The position numbers and the translations under genes are program-made. 64,000 bases of DNA from Psococerastis gibbosa. Taxonomy: Eukaryota > Arthropoda > Insecta > Psocodea > Psocidae. Of the stretch, positions 34,281 to 45,029 are shown in pieces. Location: assembly GCA_963971405.1 (NCBI GenBank), contig OZ020489.1, positions 31,522,290-31,586,289 on the forward strand. Direction: 5' to 3'. Under the pieces are notes generated by a model. The model searched no databases and was not told where the DNA came from. It worked only from the letters and a program-made list of their open reading frames with translations. Position 1 is the first letter of the stretch; each line of letters opens with the position of its first letter.

Positions 34281-37200
34281 ATGGCACCGACAAGAAGGCG
34301 AACCGTTAGAAGTGACCCTGATGCGTCTAATTGTAGTAGGCTACAAATTTTGCTTGACAAACGGTCAATGATTATTAATGACGTTAAGTCAATTTTAGCA
34401 TATTTAAAATGCACCACATCTCTCACGCCCGGAGCTCTAAAGATCAAATCTCAGCGTGCTGAAGGATTGGTCACTCAATTCGAATCTATAGAGTCTGAAC
34501 TGATGGATATCAATTCCGGAAGTTCCACCTCCAGCCGCATATCGGTTGAAGCGGAGCGTGAGGAATTTTATTGTCTTTGTGATGAAGTGCAGATTTTGGC
34601 CATTGATGGCATGGATAAGGGAACAGTGTCCAACTGTTCCGGCCCTGTTTGTGGCTTAGGCCCAAACTTGTTAAAGCCAATTGAAATCCCTACTCTTGAA
34701 AGCCACAATTTCGACATGTGGTATGCAGTTTTTGACAGCTTAGTCAACAGTAGTGCGTCTTGGACACCTACCGTTAAATTCCATTACCTTATAAGCAGCT
34801 TAGGGCATGACGCCAAAGCCTTAATCAGTGAGTTCTTGCCAATATGCGATGCGAATTACGCTTTGGCATTGAATTGTTTAAAATCGCATTTTGAAAATAA
34901 AAGGCTTAAGGCATCGACCATGGTCAGCAACATGCTCAATTGCTCTCCCCTTGCGTCTGGGCGGAGCAGCTCTGATTTAAGCAATTTAATTCAGATTTAT
35001 CGGAATTCAATTAGCGCATTAGATAAAATGCAAATTACAGATTTAACGGAATTTGTCTTCTTTCAAGCGCTCTACGCTAAAATTGATGTTCAAACCCGTA
35101 GGGCATTTGACCATCAACTTAAAGATATTAAGGCGTTATGCAACGTACATGACCTAATAAAATTTTTACAGGCAAAGGTACAAGCTTCGGACCTAGATAA
35201 GGTTATAGCCAAACCTTTGAAAGCTAGCCTAAGCACTTTCAAGCCTAAATCAGCTCTTTTGGTGGACACTGCGGACTCTGCCAATGCTCGTAAAGCAGTG
35301 CGTCCAATCAGCAAGAAATGCCCGGTTTGCAACGGGTCCCATCCTGCATACCGGTGTCAGCAACTTTTGAAGCTGACTGTTCCCAAACGATGGGAAAAAG
35401 CTTTAGAAATAAAATTGTGTGCAAAATGCCTCAACAGCACTCAGCATTCGGCCGCTGAATGCCCTGTTGAATTTTTGTGTCGAAATTGCTCTGATGGAGA
35501 TAATCAGCACAATAGTCTATTGTGCCGCAAAGGCGGTTCTTCTACTTTGGACCGAAAGCAAAGGCCTACTAACAATAGTACCTCTTTAGGGCACCGCCAG
35601 ACTCCTACAACTTATGAGGAGCCAGCTAGTGCATTGGTGGCATCCGGTCCACAGGCTCTATTGGCTACGGCTGTAGTCACTATTCATGGGTTTTCAATGC
35701 GTACTGTAATTGACAATGGAAGCCATCTTAGTTTTATAACAGAAAAGGCTGCTTCACAACTTGGTTGCAAGCGGTTTTACGACAAAACTCTCATTCGAGG
35801 TATTGCCGGAACAACTAAGACCAAAGGAAGGGTTATCTTTACCATTGAATCAACTGTTAATCCCCATTTTAAGCAAAAGATTGAGGCTTTGGTTCTTCCC
35901 CAAATCTGCGGGAATCTTCCTTCTCGACCCGTCACTTCTGATATAAGTGGCCATTTAGGTGATATAGCCTTGGCTGATCCCCTTTTTTATAAACCTGCTA
36001 ACGTAGACATTCTACTGGGAGCCAGAGTCTACTCCTCTATTTTAAGCGATTCCAAGCCTCTACTCAGGTTGGGTGGGCTAACGGCGCAGTGGACTCAGTT
36101 GGGTTACGTGCTACTGGGAAGTACGACTGCTGACGAAGCTTCCGTGTCACTTTTAGGTCTAAGTGTAGACCAGGATTTAACTGAGGATGTTGAGCGGTTA
36201 TGTGAGATTGGAGAAGGTCCTAAGTCCATACCACTTTCTGCTGATGAACAGCTGGCTGAGGATATTTACTCACAAACTACAGTATGTAGAGCTGACGGCA
36301 GAAATGAGGTACGACTACCCTTTAAGCCAAATGCTGTCCCATTAGTGAAAAATAACTTTTCACCCCTTAAGAGTCTGCTTTCATTAGAAAGTAGGCTATG
36401 CAAGGAGCCCGAGAAATTTAAATTGTATCGGAATTTTTTTGCTGACTATCTTGAAAGCGGTATTCTAGAAAAGGCTAGAACCGTTTCAAAGTATATGTTA
36501 CCTCATCATTCGGTTATCAAACGGTCCAGTAGTTGTACTCGTTTGCGGCCCGTTATGAATGCCAGTTGCCTCGACAAGAATGGCAACTCTCTGAATCCTC
36601 AATTGCTGACGGGACCAGCATTGCAAACTGATATTTGCGATGAGTTATTGTCTTTCAAAGAAAGAAGTGTTGGTTTGATACCCGACATTAGAAAAATGTA
36701 CAATCAGGTTGTGATTGCTCCTGCTGATAGGTGTTATCAGCATATTTTGTGGAGGCCTGCACCTGATGGTGGTTCTGAGGAACTTAAGTTCACTCGTGTG
36801 CTATTCAGCATGGCACCTAGTGCATTTTTAGCACAGCGAACTATAAAGCAGTTCATTGCTGACGAGAGCGTTAATTTCCGAAGAGGTACCAACATTTCGC
36901 TGACTCAGCTATATGTTGAAGATTTAATTACCAGTTTAGACGGCAGCGATGACGAAATCCGATTTGCTGTCAACGATTTGCTGCGCAAAGGTGGCTTTGA
37001 ACTCCAAAAATTTGGAAGTTCACACCACAGCCTTTTGTTCAATCTACCGCGTGATCAATGTGAAGACACTGATCTACATGGCAAAAAGGCTGTAATTAAG
37101 GTATTCGGTCTATTTTGGACTTCAGCGAAAGATATTTTTATGTATCGAGTCACTGAGTTTAATTATGTATATACCAAGCGCGGAGTCCTAAGCTTTATTG

Positions 37201-39464
37201 CATGTCGTTATGACATTATGGGACTACTTGCCACTTTTACTGGAAAAACCAGACACTTTCTCTGCAAATTATGGGAAATTGGCATTGATTGGGATGCAGT
37301 TTTCGACGAAAACTTGCGGAAAGAATGGCAAATTCTTATGGATGGTCTTCCATTTTTACAGGAATTAGGCCTACGTATTCCACGTCTAATAGACTGTTTT
37401 GGTTGCCCAAAACTTGAGCTATATTGCTTTTCAGACAGTTCGTCTACTGGCTATGGCGTCGCCATTTATATTTGTTGTGTTTATGAGGGTCACGCTACTA
37501 TGACCCTGATGAGGGCAAAAGGTAGAACCATGCCCGCAAAATTCAAATCGCGCTTGACAGTCTCGAAAACTGAGCTACAGGCAGCTGATTTGCTCGTTAA
37601 TATATACAGATGTATGAATTTTCTTAACGAATTACCGATGCAGCGAACCTATTTTTGCACAGATAGCACTATTGTGTTGTCGTGGTTGCGCTTAGGTGTA
37701 ACTAAGCTGAAATTATTTTTGGCCAATTGTATTCCAATTATTTTGAGTAAAGCTAAAATTGAAGATTGGCGTTTCATTGGCTCTCAATTTAACGGTGCTG
37801 ATCCAGCCTCTAGAGGACTGGGCCCAGAACAACTGCTGAACTGTTCGCAATGGTGGTCTGGTCCACCCTTTCTGTCGCAAGTACCTAGCATATGGCCCGA
37901 AGCACCTCCGTTTTGTGATGAAATACCAGATTTAAAAGCGGAAAAGACTGTAACCTTGTTATCTTCCTCGCATGAGGGCGGAGATGATTTCGAAAAACTT
38001 TTTGTTGTCCGGTTTAGCTCTCTGACTAGACTAAATCGTGTATTTGCCTGGATTCTACGCTTTGTTTGGAATTCTCGGGCAAAGCGCACCGCTAATGTAC
38101 CGCTCAAGGGACCTTTGGGCGTAAATGAGGTCAAGAATGCCTTACATTCATGTATTATTTTGATACAAAAAAGGGCGTACCCATATATATATGAGGGTAA
38201 ACAAATGCCCAGGCAATTGGGGGGTTTAACACCATATGTTGACAAAGAAACCAACCTAGTGCGAGTTGGTGGAAGGTTGTCTCAAGCGCCTTTGTCTTTC
38301 GAGGCCAAGCATCCCCTTTTATTACCTAGCCAGTCACATTTGTCGATGTTAATTGTTCGCTACGCGCATCTCATTACCCTGCATGGGGGTCCCCTCCTGA
38401 TGAGATCCTTTATACAGGAAAGGTATTGGATACTCGGTATTGGCCGTTTGATTAAGTCAAACCGTTGTCTTGTTTGCTTTCGTCTCAAAGCCAAGCCTTC
38501 TGAGCCTATGATGGCTGATTTGCCTAAACTGCGTTTTTCCACAGTCCGGCCTTTTTTAATAAGTGGCTGTGATTTATCCGGACCACACTTAGTTCATGAA
38601 GCGGCACGGCCTAGAGCCAAAGTTATTAAGGTGTGGGTGGCTTTGTTCACTTGTTTGTCTACCAGGGCATCTCATTTGGAGGTGGTACAAGACCTGAGCA
38701 CGGACGCCTTTGTGGCTGCCCTAGATCGTATGATGAGTAGACGTGGGTTAGTCCAAACCCTTTACACCGACAACGCCACCAATTTCCGTGGCAGTGCTAG
38801 AAAATTTGACGAAATTTATAAATTCTTGCTGGCCAATGGCAATGAGATTGAGAAATTAATGTGTACTAGAAACATAAAGTTTTCCTTTGTACCTCCAGTC
38901 AGTCCCTGGAAAAACGGCGTATGCGAACGCCTAATTGGACTATTTAAATCTCATTTGGTCCGCGTAACCGCTAATATTAGGCTAACGTTCACTGAGTTCA
39001 CCACCCTAGTAGTGCGGATTGAGGCAGTCTTAAATTCGAGACCGCTTCATCCATTGTCGATTTCCCCCTCTGATGAGGTTCTTACCAGTGGGCACTTCCT
39101 GATTGGAAGTCCATTATTATCATCCATAGGGCTCGACTCATCAGCGGTCCAGTTGAACCGACTCAGTCGTTGGCAGGTAGTGACATCTTGTCTGAGGCGT
39201 TTTTGGCGCCAGTGGCGCAACGTCTACCTGCAGACGTTAATAGCCCGTTCCAAGTGGGACAAGCAAGTGCCTAATTTGGAAAAAGGAATGCTCGTTTACA
39301 TAAAAGGGGAAGACACACCTCCATTAGAGTGGCCACTGGCTATTGTGGAGGAAGTCTATCCCCATAGTGACGGGACAGTGAGAGTTGCGCGCGTGAGGCT
39401 ACCTAACTCCGGTGCACTTTTGCGCCCTGTCAACAAATTATTGTCCCTGCAATTTGAGAAGTAG
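34281..39464 (+). CDS. BEL/Pao gag-pol polyprotein, intact
   Basis: 1,727 codons without a stop. I chose the ATG at 34281 (MAPTRRR); the frame is open seven codons further up from a GTG. Domains by residue from this ATG: gag-like DUF1759 region about 125-270; Cys/His knuckles 347-416; A17-type protease with active site D-N-G at 478-480; RT about 690-920 with first catalytic Asp in DIRKMY (802) and core YVED (878-881); RNase H about 1048-1180 (D1052, E1098, D1128, D1174); integrase zinc finger H1363, H1368, C1396, C1399; integrase core D1431, D1497, E1549; DUF5641-like C-terminus. Odd: BEL proteases usually have D-S/T-G and RTs YVDD. No envelope gene follows. It supplies capsid, replication and integration functions. 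Confidence 0.95.
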   Translation: MAPTRRRTVRSDPDASNCSRLQILLDKRSMIINDVKSILAYLKCTTSLTPGALKIKSQRAEGLVTQFESIESELMDINSGSSTSSRISVEAEREEFYCLCDEVQILAIDGMDKGTVSNCSGPVCGLGPNLLKPIEIPTLESHNFDMWYAVFDSLVNSSASWTPTVKFHYLISSLGHDAKALISEFLPICDANYALALNCLKSHFENKRLKASTMVSNMLNCSPLASGRSSSDLSNLIQIYRNSISALDKMQITDLTEFVFFQALYAKIDVQTRRAFDHQLKDIKALCNVHDLIKFLQAKVQASDLDKVIAKPLKASLSTFKPKSALLVDTADSANARKAVRPISKKCPVCNGSHPAYRCQQLLKLTVPKRWEKALEIKLCAKCLNSTQHSAAECPVEFLCRNCSDGDNQHNSLLCRKGGSSTLDRKQRPTNNSTSLGHRQTPTTYEEPASALVASGPQALLATAVVTIHGFSMRTVIDNGSHLSFITEKAASQLGCKRFYDKTLIRGIAGTTKTKGRVIFTIESTVNPHFKQKIEALVLPQICGNLPSRPVTSDISGHLGDIALADPLFYKPANVDILLGARVYSSILSDSKPLLRLGGLTAQWTQLGYVLLGSTTADEASVSLLGLSVDQDLTEDVERLCEIGEGPKSIPLSADEQLAEDIYSQTTVCRADGRNEVRLPFKPNAVPLVKNNFSPLKSLLSLESRLCKEPEKFKLYRNFFADYLESGILEKARTVSKYMLPHHSVIKRSSSCTRLRPVMNASCLDKNGNSLNPQLLTGPALQTDICDELLSFKERSVGLIPDIRKMYNQVVIAPADRCYQHILWRPAPDGGSEELKFTRVLFSMAPSAFLAQRTIKQFIADESVNFRRGTNISLTQLYVEDLITSLDGSDDEIRFAVNDLLRKGGFELQKFGSSHHSLLFNLPRDQCEDTDLHGKKAVIKVFGLFWTSAKDIFMYRVTEFNYVYTKRGVLSFIACRYDIMGLLATFTGKTRHFLCKLWEIGIDWDAVFDENLRKEWQILMDGLPFLQELGLRIPRLIDCFGCPKLELYCFSDSSSTGYGVAIYICCVYEGHATMTLMRAKGRTMPAKFKSRLTVSKTELQAADLLVNIYRCMNFLNELPMQRTYFCTDSTIVLSWLRLGVTKLKLFLANCIPIILSKAKIEDWRFIGSQFNGADPASRGLGPEQLLNCSQWWSGPPFLSQVPSIWPEAPPFCDEIPDLKAEKTVTLLSSSHEGGDDFEKLFVVRFSSLTRLNRVFAWILRFVWNSRAKRTANVPLKGPLGVNEVKNALHSCIILIQKRAYPYIYEGKQMPRQLGGLTPYVDKETNLVRVGGRLSQAPLSFEAKHPLLLPSQSHLSMLIVRYAHLITLHGGPLLMRSFIQERYWILGIGRLIKSNRCLVCFRLKAKPSEPMMADLPKLRFSTVRPFLISGCDLSGPHLVHEAARPRAKVIKVWVALFTCLSTRASHLEVVQDLSTDAFVAALDRMMSRRGLVQTLYTDNATNFRGSARKFDEIYKFLLANGNEIEKLMCTRNIKFSFVPPVSPWKNGVCERLIGLFKSHLVRVTANIRLTFTEFTTLVVRIEAVLNSRPLHPLSISPSDEVLTSGHFLIGSPLLSSIGLDSSAVQLNRLSRWQVVTSCLRRFWRQWRNVYLQTLIARSKWDKQVPNLEKGMLVYIKGEDTPPLEWPLAIVEEVYPHSDGTVRVARVRLPNSGALLRPVNKLLSLQFEK

Positions 39465-39694
39465 TGCCTCAATTTTATTAGTATTAAAATTTTGTATTTT
39501 AATTTTAGCTTTAGTAGTGCATATCGTAACATTACCTACATTATTACTTTTTATTAATTGTTTTAATTTTAGTTTGCATAAGTGCATTTCATTTCATTCT
39601 TTTAAGCTTTAATATTGCATATAGTATATATGTATATTTTTTTATATTTCTTTATTTGTTTACCTTTTGCAAGTGCCTTGCAAGGCTGGCGGTA

Positions 39695-40328
39695 TGTCCG
39701 TGAATGCCTCGCATTGCACAAGCTAAATATAGTTGCGGGTTGTTGTCGCAGGTACCTTACCCTAAATCGGGTAGGTACACAAGTACTCATCCCCGCATTT
39801 TACAGTTAGTGAATTCAGTCTCAATATTGTATCGGCTCCAATAGGTTGTATATTTATTTAATTATATACCTATTGTTATTTACATTAATTTATTATAGTT
39901 GTGGTTGTAGTGTTTTCTTGTTTGTGTTATTATTCTTTATATTAAACAGTGTTTATTGTGCTCGCCCCTGCCGAGATTCCTGCGGATACTTTGCAAGCCA
40001 CGGACTCCGGTAGTAGATAAGTAGCGTAGCCTATTCACTCAAAACACATACACCCAGACACTTTACAGCACCACACTATACATTACATTTTATAATAGGT
40101 CTACCTACTGTACTACACCTTCACCACCGAGTAAGCAGAGTACGGTAGGCTTATTCTCTTATTTTCTTACCAATTCATAATTATTTTCATACAGTCCACT
40201 CTCATTTCATAGGTACCTAAACCTTCAGGAGCGTAATTTGGAGTTCTTAGTTATTAGCTTATTAGGATACGCCCCTGTTGTGAGTTAGGTACTTATTTTA
40301 TTGTACTGAGCTATCGCAGAAAACCACA
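39695..40328 (+). repeat. Right LTR of the BEL/Pao element
   Basis: 634 bp from TGTCCGTGAATGCC to AAAACCACA, followed by GATGCC, which repeats the 6 bp before the left LTR (target-site duplication). The sequence just upstream (ggctggcggta) is only a weak polypurine tract, so the plus-strand primer site is not obvious. Confidence 0.95.
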
Positions 40329-40334
40329 GATGCC

Positions 40335-41086
40335 TTTCATATTCTTCATGGAAACTTTCCCGGCGTCAGTGTTCTATAAAGTACAGATGGGACATTCAAG
40401 CGCGCCAAAAATATTTTTTAAAACGTTTTTCAATGGCTGGACATAAGAAACTTGGCATTGGGTGCGCCCAGGATTAAAAAAAAAAAAGGTTTTTGCCGAG
40501 CTCTAATGTCCCAGCATCTCTCGTACATAGAACTCGAGTACCAGGTCTTGTATATCTATCAATGGCCTTTGAATTTGTTGAGGTCAACGACGTTATCAAT
40601 AGAATTACAATCGAAGAGCTCTTAAGTGAACATGTAAAGGGCAGGTACAGCAGGGTAAGGAAAGAGGAAAATACGCTTAAGAATAACGACCAAGAATAGA
40701 GTACAGAAGGCTATAAATTGAAGGAGGAAACAGCTCCGAAGACATCACAATGAAGGTGCAGGTGACAAGCTACAGCATGCGTAGGAGGTGCATCCTAGCC
40801 AGTCGGCACCACTCGAAACGACAACATTGAGGAGGAGGTTCAAATTAGTGATGCAAAGAAAGGAGTAATCGATTTCATGAACACAGCACAGCCTTAAATT
40901 TTTTAACAATTAGAGACAACCAGACTTCCACACTATCCATTTCTTGCACCAAGTCAAATTTCACAACCGATCGTACAGCTATCAATGAGAAACTGTTAGA
41001 AAGAATAATTCTTTCTCTACATTTTGATATGTAGGCTAGTATGAAAATATGGAAAATAATAGACTAAGAATAGACGCAACGCATCA
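40335..41086. other. Host intron downstream of the BEL/Pao element
   Basis: Contains a repeat C block at 40390-40470. Otherwise noncoding. Confidence 0.45.
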
Positions 41087-41430
41087 TTAAGAGGATGGGG
41101 AACGTAAATATTGGTCACCCCTAGATTATTATTTTTTTTTTTCAATTTAATTTACTAAAACATTAGTTGCATAGATTTGATCAATTGAAGTTGTGGAGGA
41201 CTACTTCACACATGAAGTATATCATAAAGTATTTTTAATTTTTGGTGTTGCAATTATTTAATAAACTTCACGCATTGTAAAGTTCATGGAGAAAAAACAC
41301 TGAAAGTAAAATTACCCTATGATATTTTGTATGAATTAGTCTTCTTCAACATTAGTATACCAAATCTTTATAGCTTACGTAATAAATTAAATAAAAAGGT
41401 GACGAATGTCAGGGTTCTATATCCTCTTAA
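41087..41430. mobile_element. TTAA-flanked palindromic MITE, short copy
   Basis: TTAAGAGGAT at the left, ATCCTCTTAA at the right, with partly decayed arms and a centre (gttgtggaggactacttca) like that of 2112-2769 (gttgtagaagactgcttca). It lies in the large host intron, between the BEL/Pao element and exon 7. Confidence 0.6.
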
Positions 41431-41834
41431 CACCTATTATAGAACTTCCTTCCACCAGAAACCGCAGTTTTTTATACAATTCTAGTCACATAACTGTGAC
41501 ACCGGTGTTAGCAACTCTGCCAGCTAGCGCATACTATATCACAATGTAGAGGAACCCTTTTCCTCTTCTGTCTACTAATTTCTCAATGATTTTGTACACT
41601 AATAAGGCTTCTTAAGTGCGGTTGTCCCTGAACGCTTTAACTCTTCCTCTCCATAATAGACTCTGTCCAGGCCCGTGTAAAACTTTATTGCTCAAAGGTT
41701 TGCTAAGCAATTGCTCCGATTTAGTTGTCATTTCGAAAGTGCATTCTAAGGAAGCAACGCCTCCATACACGTCGCTTATTCACCGTAACATTCGGGATAA
41801 CATCAAAATAACATTTAAGTAGCTTGATCCTTAC

Positions 41835-42225
41835 CCCAGCGCGCCGTCCCTCCTACCGGAGGCATCCGCTTGAGACGTTTGATTGGGATAGGCAGGTGTA
41901 TTGGGAGGCTGAGGGGGAAATTTCGGTGTAATGGGTGACCTTGTCCCTGGGCTTTTGCTCCCGCCAGAGTCCTCGCTCGGAGTTTTCATTAGGAATAGAT
42001 TAGAACTGAAGTCGGATAAGCCTGACCCGATCCCCGAGCCGATGTCTGCTATGCCCGACCCTATGCCAGAACCAATATTTCCGATCCCAGTGCCAATATC
42101 AACGATACCCGACCCGATCCCAGATCCAATATCGACGATCCCTGAACCAATCCCAGAACCAATGTCAACAATCCCTGATCCAATCCCTGAGCCCAAATCC
42201 ACAATACCGGACCCAATGTCGGATA
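41835..42225 (-). CDS. mtd: OXR1-like exon 7: Gly/Ile/Ser tandem repeat linker
   Basis: 391-nt exon, the longest visible. Acceptor ctaaaacattag, donor GTAAGG. The first half is a tandem array of an 11-residue unit VDIGSGIGSGI, about five to six copies with variants (VDLGSG, VDIGTGIG, ADIGSG), ending GLSDFSSNLFLMKTPSEDSG. The second half is Pro/Ser rich (ITPKFPPQPPNTPAYPNQ) and ends DASGRRDGAL. Regular GxGxxxG spacing looks like a glycine zipper. Many differences between copies are at third codon positions. Phase 1 in, phase 2 out. Confidence 0.8.
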
Positions 42226-42734
42226 CTAATGTTTTAGGGGAACTGATGGCGATGTCAATAGGATTATGTCAAAGGATCGGGTATGAATGAGGATTGGGAA
42301 TTTTGAGGAGAAAAAGCATACAAAATATAGATTAGTATTAGATTGAATTATTTCCATAATATTAATGCAAACACACTCGCATGACTTAAAGAGACATTTA
42401 GAGACGCCGTAGCATGCAACACGCTATAACTTACCATTAATTTTGGATGAAAGACAATTTGGTTGTACTGTATTTCAAGATTTAATAGAAAAAACCTCAA
42501 AAAAATCTATTTTGAATAGTTTCAGACGGGTTACCAAATTTGAACTTTGGTGGCGTTTTACATTTAGGTTATGCGAAACAGGCGATATTTACATTTGATT
42601 AGAACATGTTTAAGTTATTCGCGTTAAAAAAAAAACATCTATTTAAAAAATGCATGCTACGGCAATAGAGATGAAAAATGTCCCATTTAGTCGAAAAGAA
42701 TCACCAAAAAGAATTAATGAAAATAATTGCGTAC

Positions 42735-42877
42735 CTTGAGAACACCTTGGAGAACACAGATGAGTGCTGGGAGTCAGCAGATGTTGGCAGCGATGGCAAC
42801 GAGTCCTTTTCGTCTTTCGAGTCCGAAACGAAACTTCCTTCCATCCACGACAAAGGGTATGACAACCTCTTTAGCAT
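42735..42877 (-). CDS. Possible alternative exon of the OXR1-like gene
   Basis: A 143-nt exon-like unit in the intron between exons 6 and 7. It has a good acceptor (actacgattgcag) and a good donor (TCTCAAG then GTACGC). It is open in phase 0, reading from an ATG: MLKRLSYPLSWMEGSF, then a Ser/Asp/Lys-rich stretch. It ends in phase 2, so it would fit exon 8 (phase 2 entry) but cannot be inserted between exons 6 and 7, which need phase 1. It could be an alternative first exon. The opposite strand is also open here (42678-42932), so it may be chance. Confidence 0.25.
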
Positions 42878-42923
42878 CTGCAATCGTAGTCCAATCAATT
42901 ATCTTTATAATAATAAGCCAATA

Positions 42924-43132
42924 TCACCCTAAAGTCAGAAGGGCGTAACCAACATTTTTGGGGAAATTGAGTTATGATCAGTGACCATGTCATAAGTTCT
43001 ACCTGCATGTGCCGAAAAAAAACATAAGTGAAAAATAAGGCGGAACTTTTTGATAATGAGCAAAAGCATCTTTAAACGCAACTATGTTGAAATTTTGTTT
43101 TTGATGGTACGCCCTTCTTTACTTTAGGGTGA
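42924..43132. mobile_element. Palindromic element with TCACCCTAAAGT ends
   Basis: TCACCCTAAAGTCAGAAGGG at the left, and CCCTTCTTTACTTTAGGGTGA (shortened here) at the right. Arms of about 27 bp with a few mismatches around a central noncoding stretch. Same host intron as the 44406-44779 MITE. Confidence 0.5.
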
Positions 43133-44159
43133 CGATATATTATAGAGATTAATTTCAAATAAAATTTTATATTTTATGTTATACTACAACTACTGATTTA
43201 CTGAAATGTGTCTTATTTCAGTATAGGGAATATTATAAATACTATTTTCATATGTTCATGCTTTTTGATAGGGTAAAACAGGCAAATGGTTGAGGCAAAC
43301 TTAAATATCCGGCAGTTGATTCTTCTTCTTCTTTAAATGCCTCTTCTATCAAAGATTGGCGATCATCATGGCAATAATTGTAGTCATGATGATTATACTA
43401 GGGAATTATAATATAGTGGTTTTCTGTTGCCTACTGCATCCTTAGGCCGTTGGCTCTTCGTTGAGTTCCTCCGCCTTCAGGGCCCTGTTCAGTCGCCATT
43501 ACGGGCTTCCATTTTCACAGTGAGGAGGTAGAGTAGCCCAAAAGACGCAGATTAACTACTTGTAGGAAGCTGATAAACTTACACTAATTCACTAATGTTA
43601 TCTACTTGTGCAATCAATTTCCGTAACATTACCTTCAGACAAGATCCCTAAAGCTGAAGTTTACATCCATGATCAACTAGTTTTACTTCACCTGATAGTG
43701 AATTGCATTTTGGGCACTTTAAAGTTTTCATATCTTGTCTTATCTACTTTAACTACTAAAAGGTCCCAAATTGTATCATGAAGTCGCACAAACTGCCCAT
43801 ACTGTGGTTTGCTATAATATAAGATATTCCATCGTCTACAATTTCAATCTAAAGTGTAATTTTTCCAAAACGCCGTAATTGTTTTATCAAACGAATTCAA
43901 TGTGTCTTCTCATACTTAATATTGATTCTGAAGCGATTGCGCGACAAACTCTCACCTTGGTTTTCCCAGGGCCATCTTGCTTGTCTTCCTTCTCCCTTAG
44001 CTTGGTAGGGTCCTCAGCAAGAAGAACACATTCGTCTTTCCCGGCTAAGATAACATCAGCATCACTGCGAGTTTTTCTCGTGGGCTGAATAGTGACATCG
44101 CTTGGCCCGCTCTCCCGTATATCGATCCCGGAGTCGTGGCACGAGAGCTTCGTTAAACC
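43133..44159. other. Host intron, no feature recognised
   Basis: AT-rich noncoding DNA; frames at 43879-44088 without motif. Confidence 0.4.
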
Positions 44160-44345
44160 ATCCTCTGCAGAACCTTAAGAACAAAGAATCCGCATTAGGA
44201 TGGAGGAGAATAGGAGATTGGCGGAAGCAAGACCACAAGGTAGAAGACCCATTGGCAGACCGAGGACAACCCTCGAGGAAATGTCTAACAACTCGCAGGA
44301 GCAAGAGGAAAAGGAATGGGCGAGCTCAATACGTAGGAGACCGAC
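44160..44345 (+). pseudogene. Possible LINE C-terminal fragment
   Basis: Reads MEENRRLAEARPQGRRPIGR then PRTTLEEM. The GRRPxGRPRTT block is like the basic end of LINE ORF2 proteins, but nothing else supports it, and frames shift around it. It ends next to the MITE at 44406. Confidence 0.35.
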
Positions 44346-44405
44346 CGGGTGGAGTATAAAAAATGGGTCCGGGGCGACCATCCCACGCTGCGCATGCGGC
44401 ACTAA

Positions 44406-44779
44406 GGTGCCCATTCCATTGACCGGCTAGGGCTATTTCCAACAACGGTCACGTGGTAGCAGACATTCAAGACTTAGGTGGCGTTTCCACCAACCTCGCA
44501 TTGCAGAATTGACAGAAATGTTTATTTTCCTCTATGCCATAGTTAAAATTGATCAATGATCATACAATAAAATTACAAACAAACAAACTAAAATTAAAAA
44601 ATGGCGTACAAAGTACAAACATTTTAAGAGATTTCTATAAAAACAAAAACTCTAATTTCCGTCAATGTCATTTGCATTCTGCAATGCGAGATCGATGGAA
44701 ACGCAACCTAAGTCATGAATGTCTGCTACCACGTCACTGTTTTTGGAAATAGCCCTAGCCGGTCAATGGAATGGGCGCC
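44406..44779. mobile_element. Palindromic MITE, GGTGCCCATTCCATTGACC type, second copy
   Basis: Same organisation and nearly the same sequence as 22815-23180, flanked by TAA on both sides (44403-44405, 44780-44782). The shared motif reads CACGTGGTAGCAGACAT on the left. It lies in the intron between host exons 6 and 7. Confidence 0.8.
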
Positions 44780-45029
44780 TAAGAGGGAAGAAACTGCATT
44801 AGAGCATTACTGAATGTCGTTATCACAACTTAAAGTCATTTTTTGACTCCACACTAGAGAGAATCGAACTTTCCAGGCGTGGGACACATTTCACTGAATT
44901 CTATAGGATCGGAGCTCTCCCTGAAATAAAATCCTGTCCTAGGCTATTTTTTTTTCCGAAACCGATGTCGAAGCCGGTCAATTTTGCATAATAATAATCA
45001 GTTTCACTTTCACTTTTTCCTTGTCCAGT

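Larger units (their letters stand above)
33061..40328 (+). mobile_element. Complete BEL/Pao LTR retrotransposon
   Basis: Full-length 7,268-bp element. It has two 634-bp LTRs that read as identical, TG...CA ends, a primer binding site just inside the left LTR, a single gag-pol frame (34281-39464), and a flanking GATGCC duplication (33055-33060 and 40329-40334). Domain order gag, protease, RT, RNase H, integrase and a C-terminal DUF5641-like block is that of BEL/Pao. It lies in the 10.7-kb intron between host exons 7 and 8, in antisense orientation to the host gene. Identical LTRs and an unbroken frame mean a very recent insertion, possibly polymorphic or still active. Confidence 0.95.

Noticed and set aside
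37784-38254. Minus-strand 156-codon frame inside gag-pol
   Set aside because: Shadow of the gag-pol frame; no motif.
42678-42932. 84-codon plus-strand frame as a gene
   Set aside because: No motif and no splice or promoter evidence on this strand; the minus strand has better splice signals at the same place.
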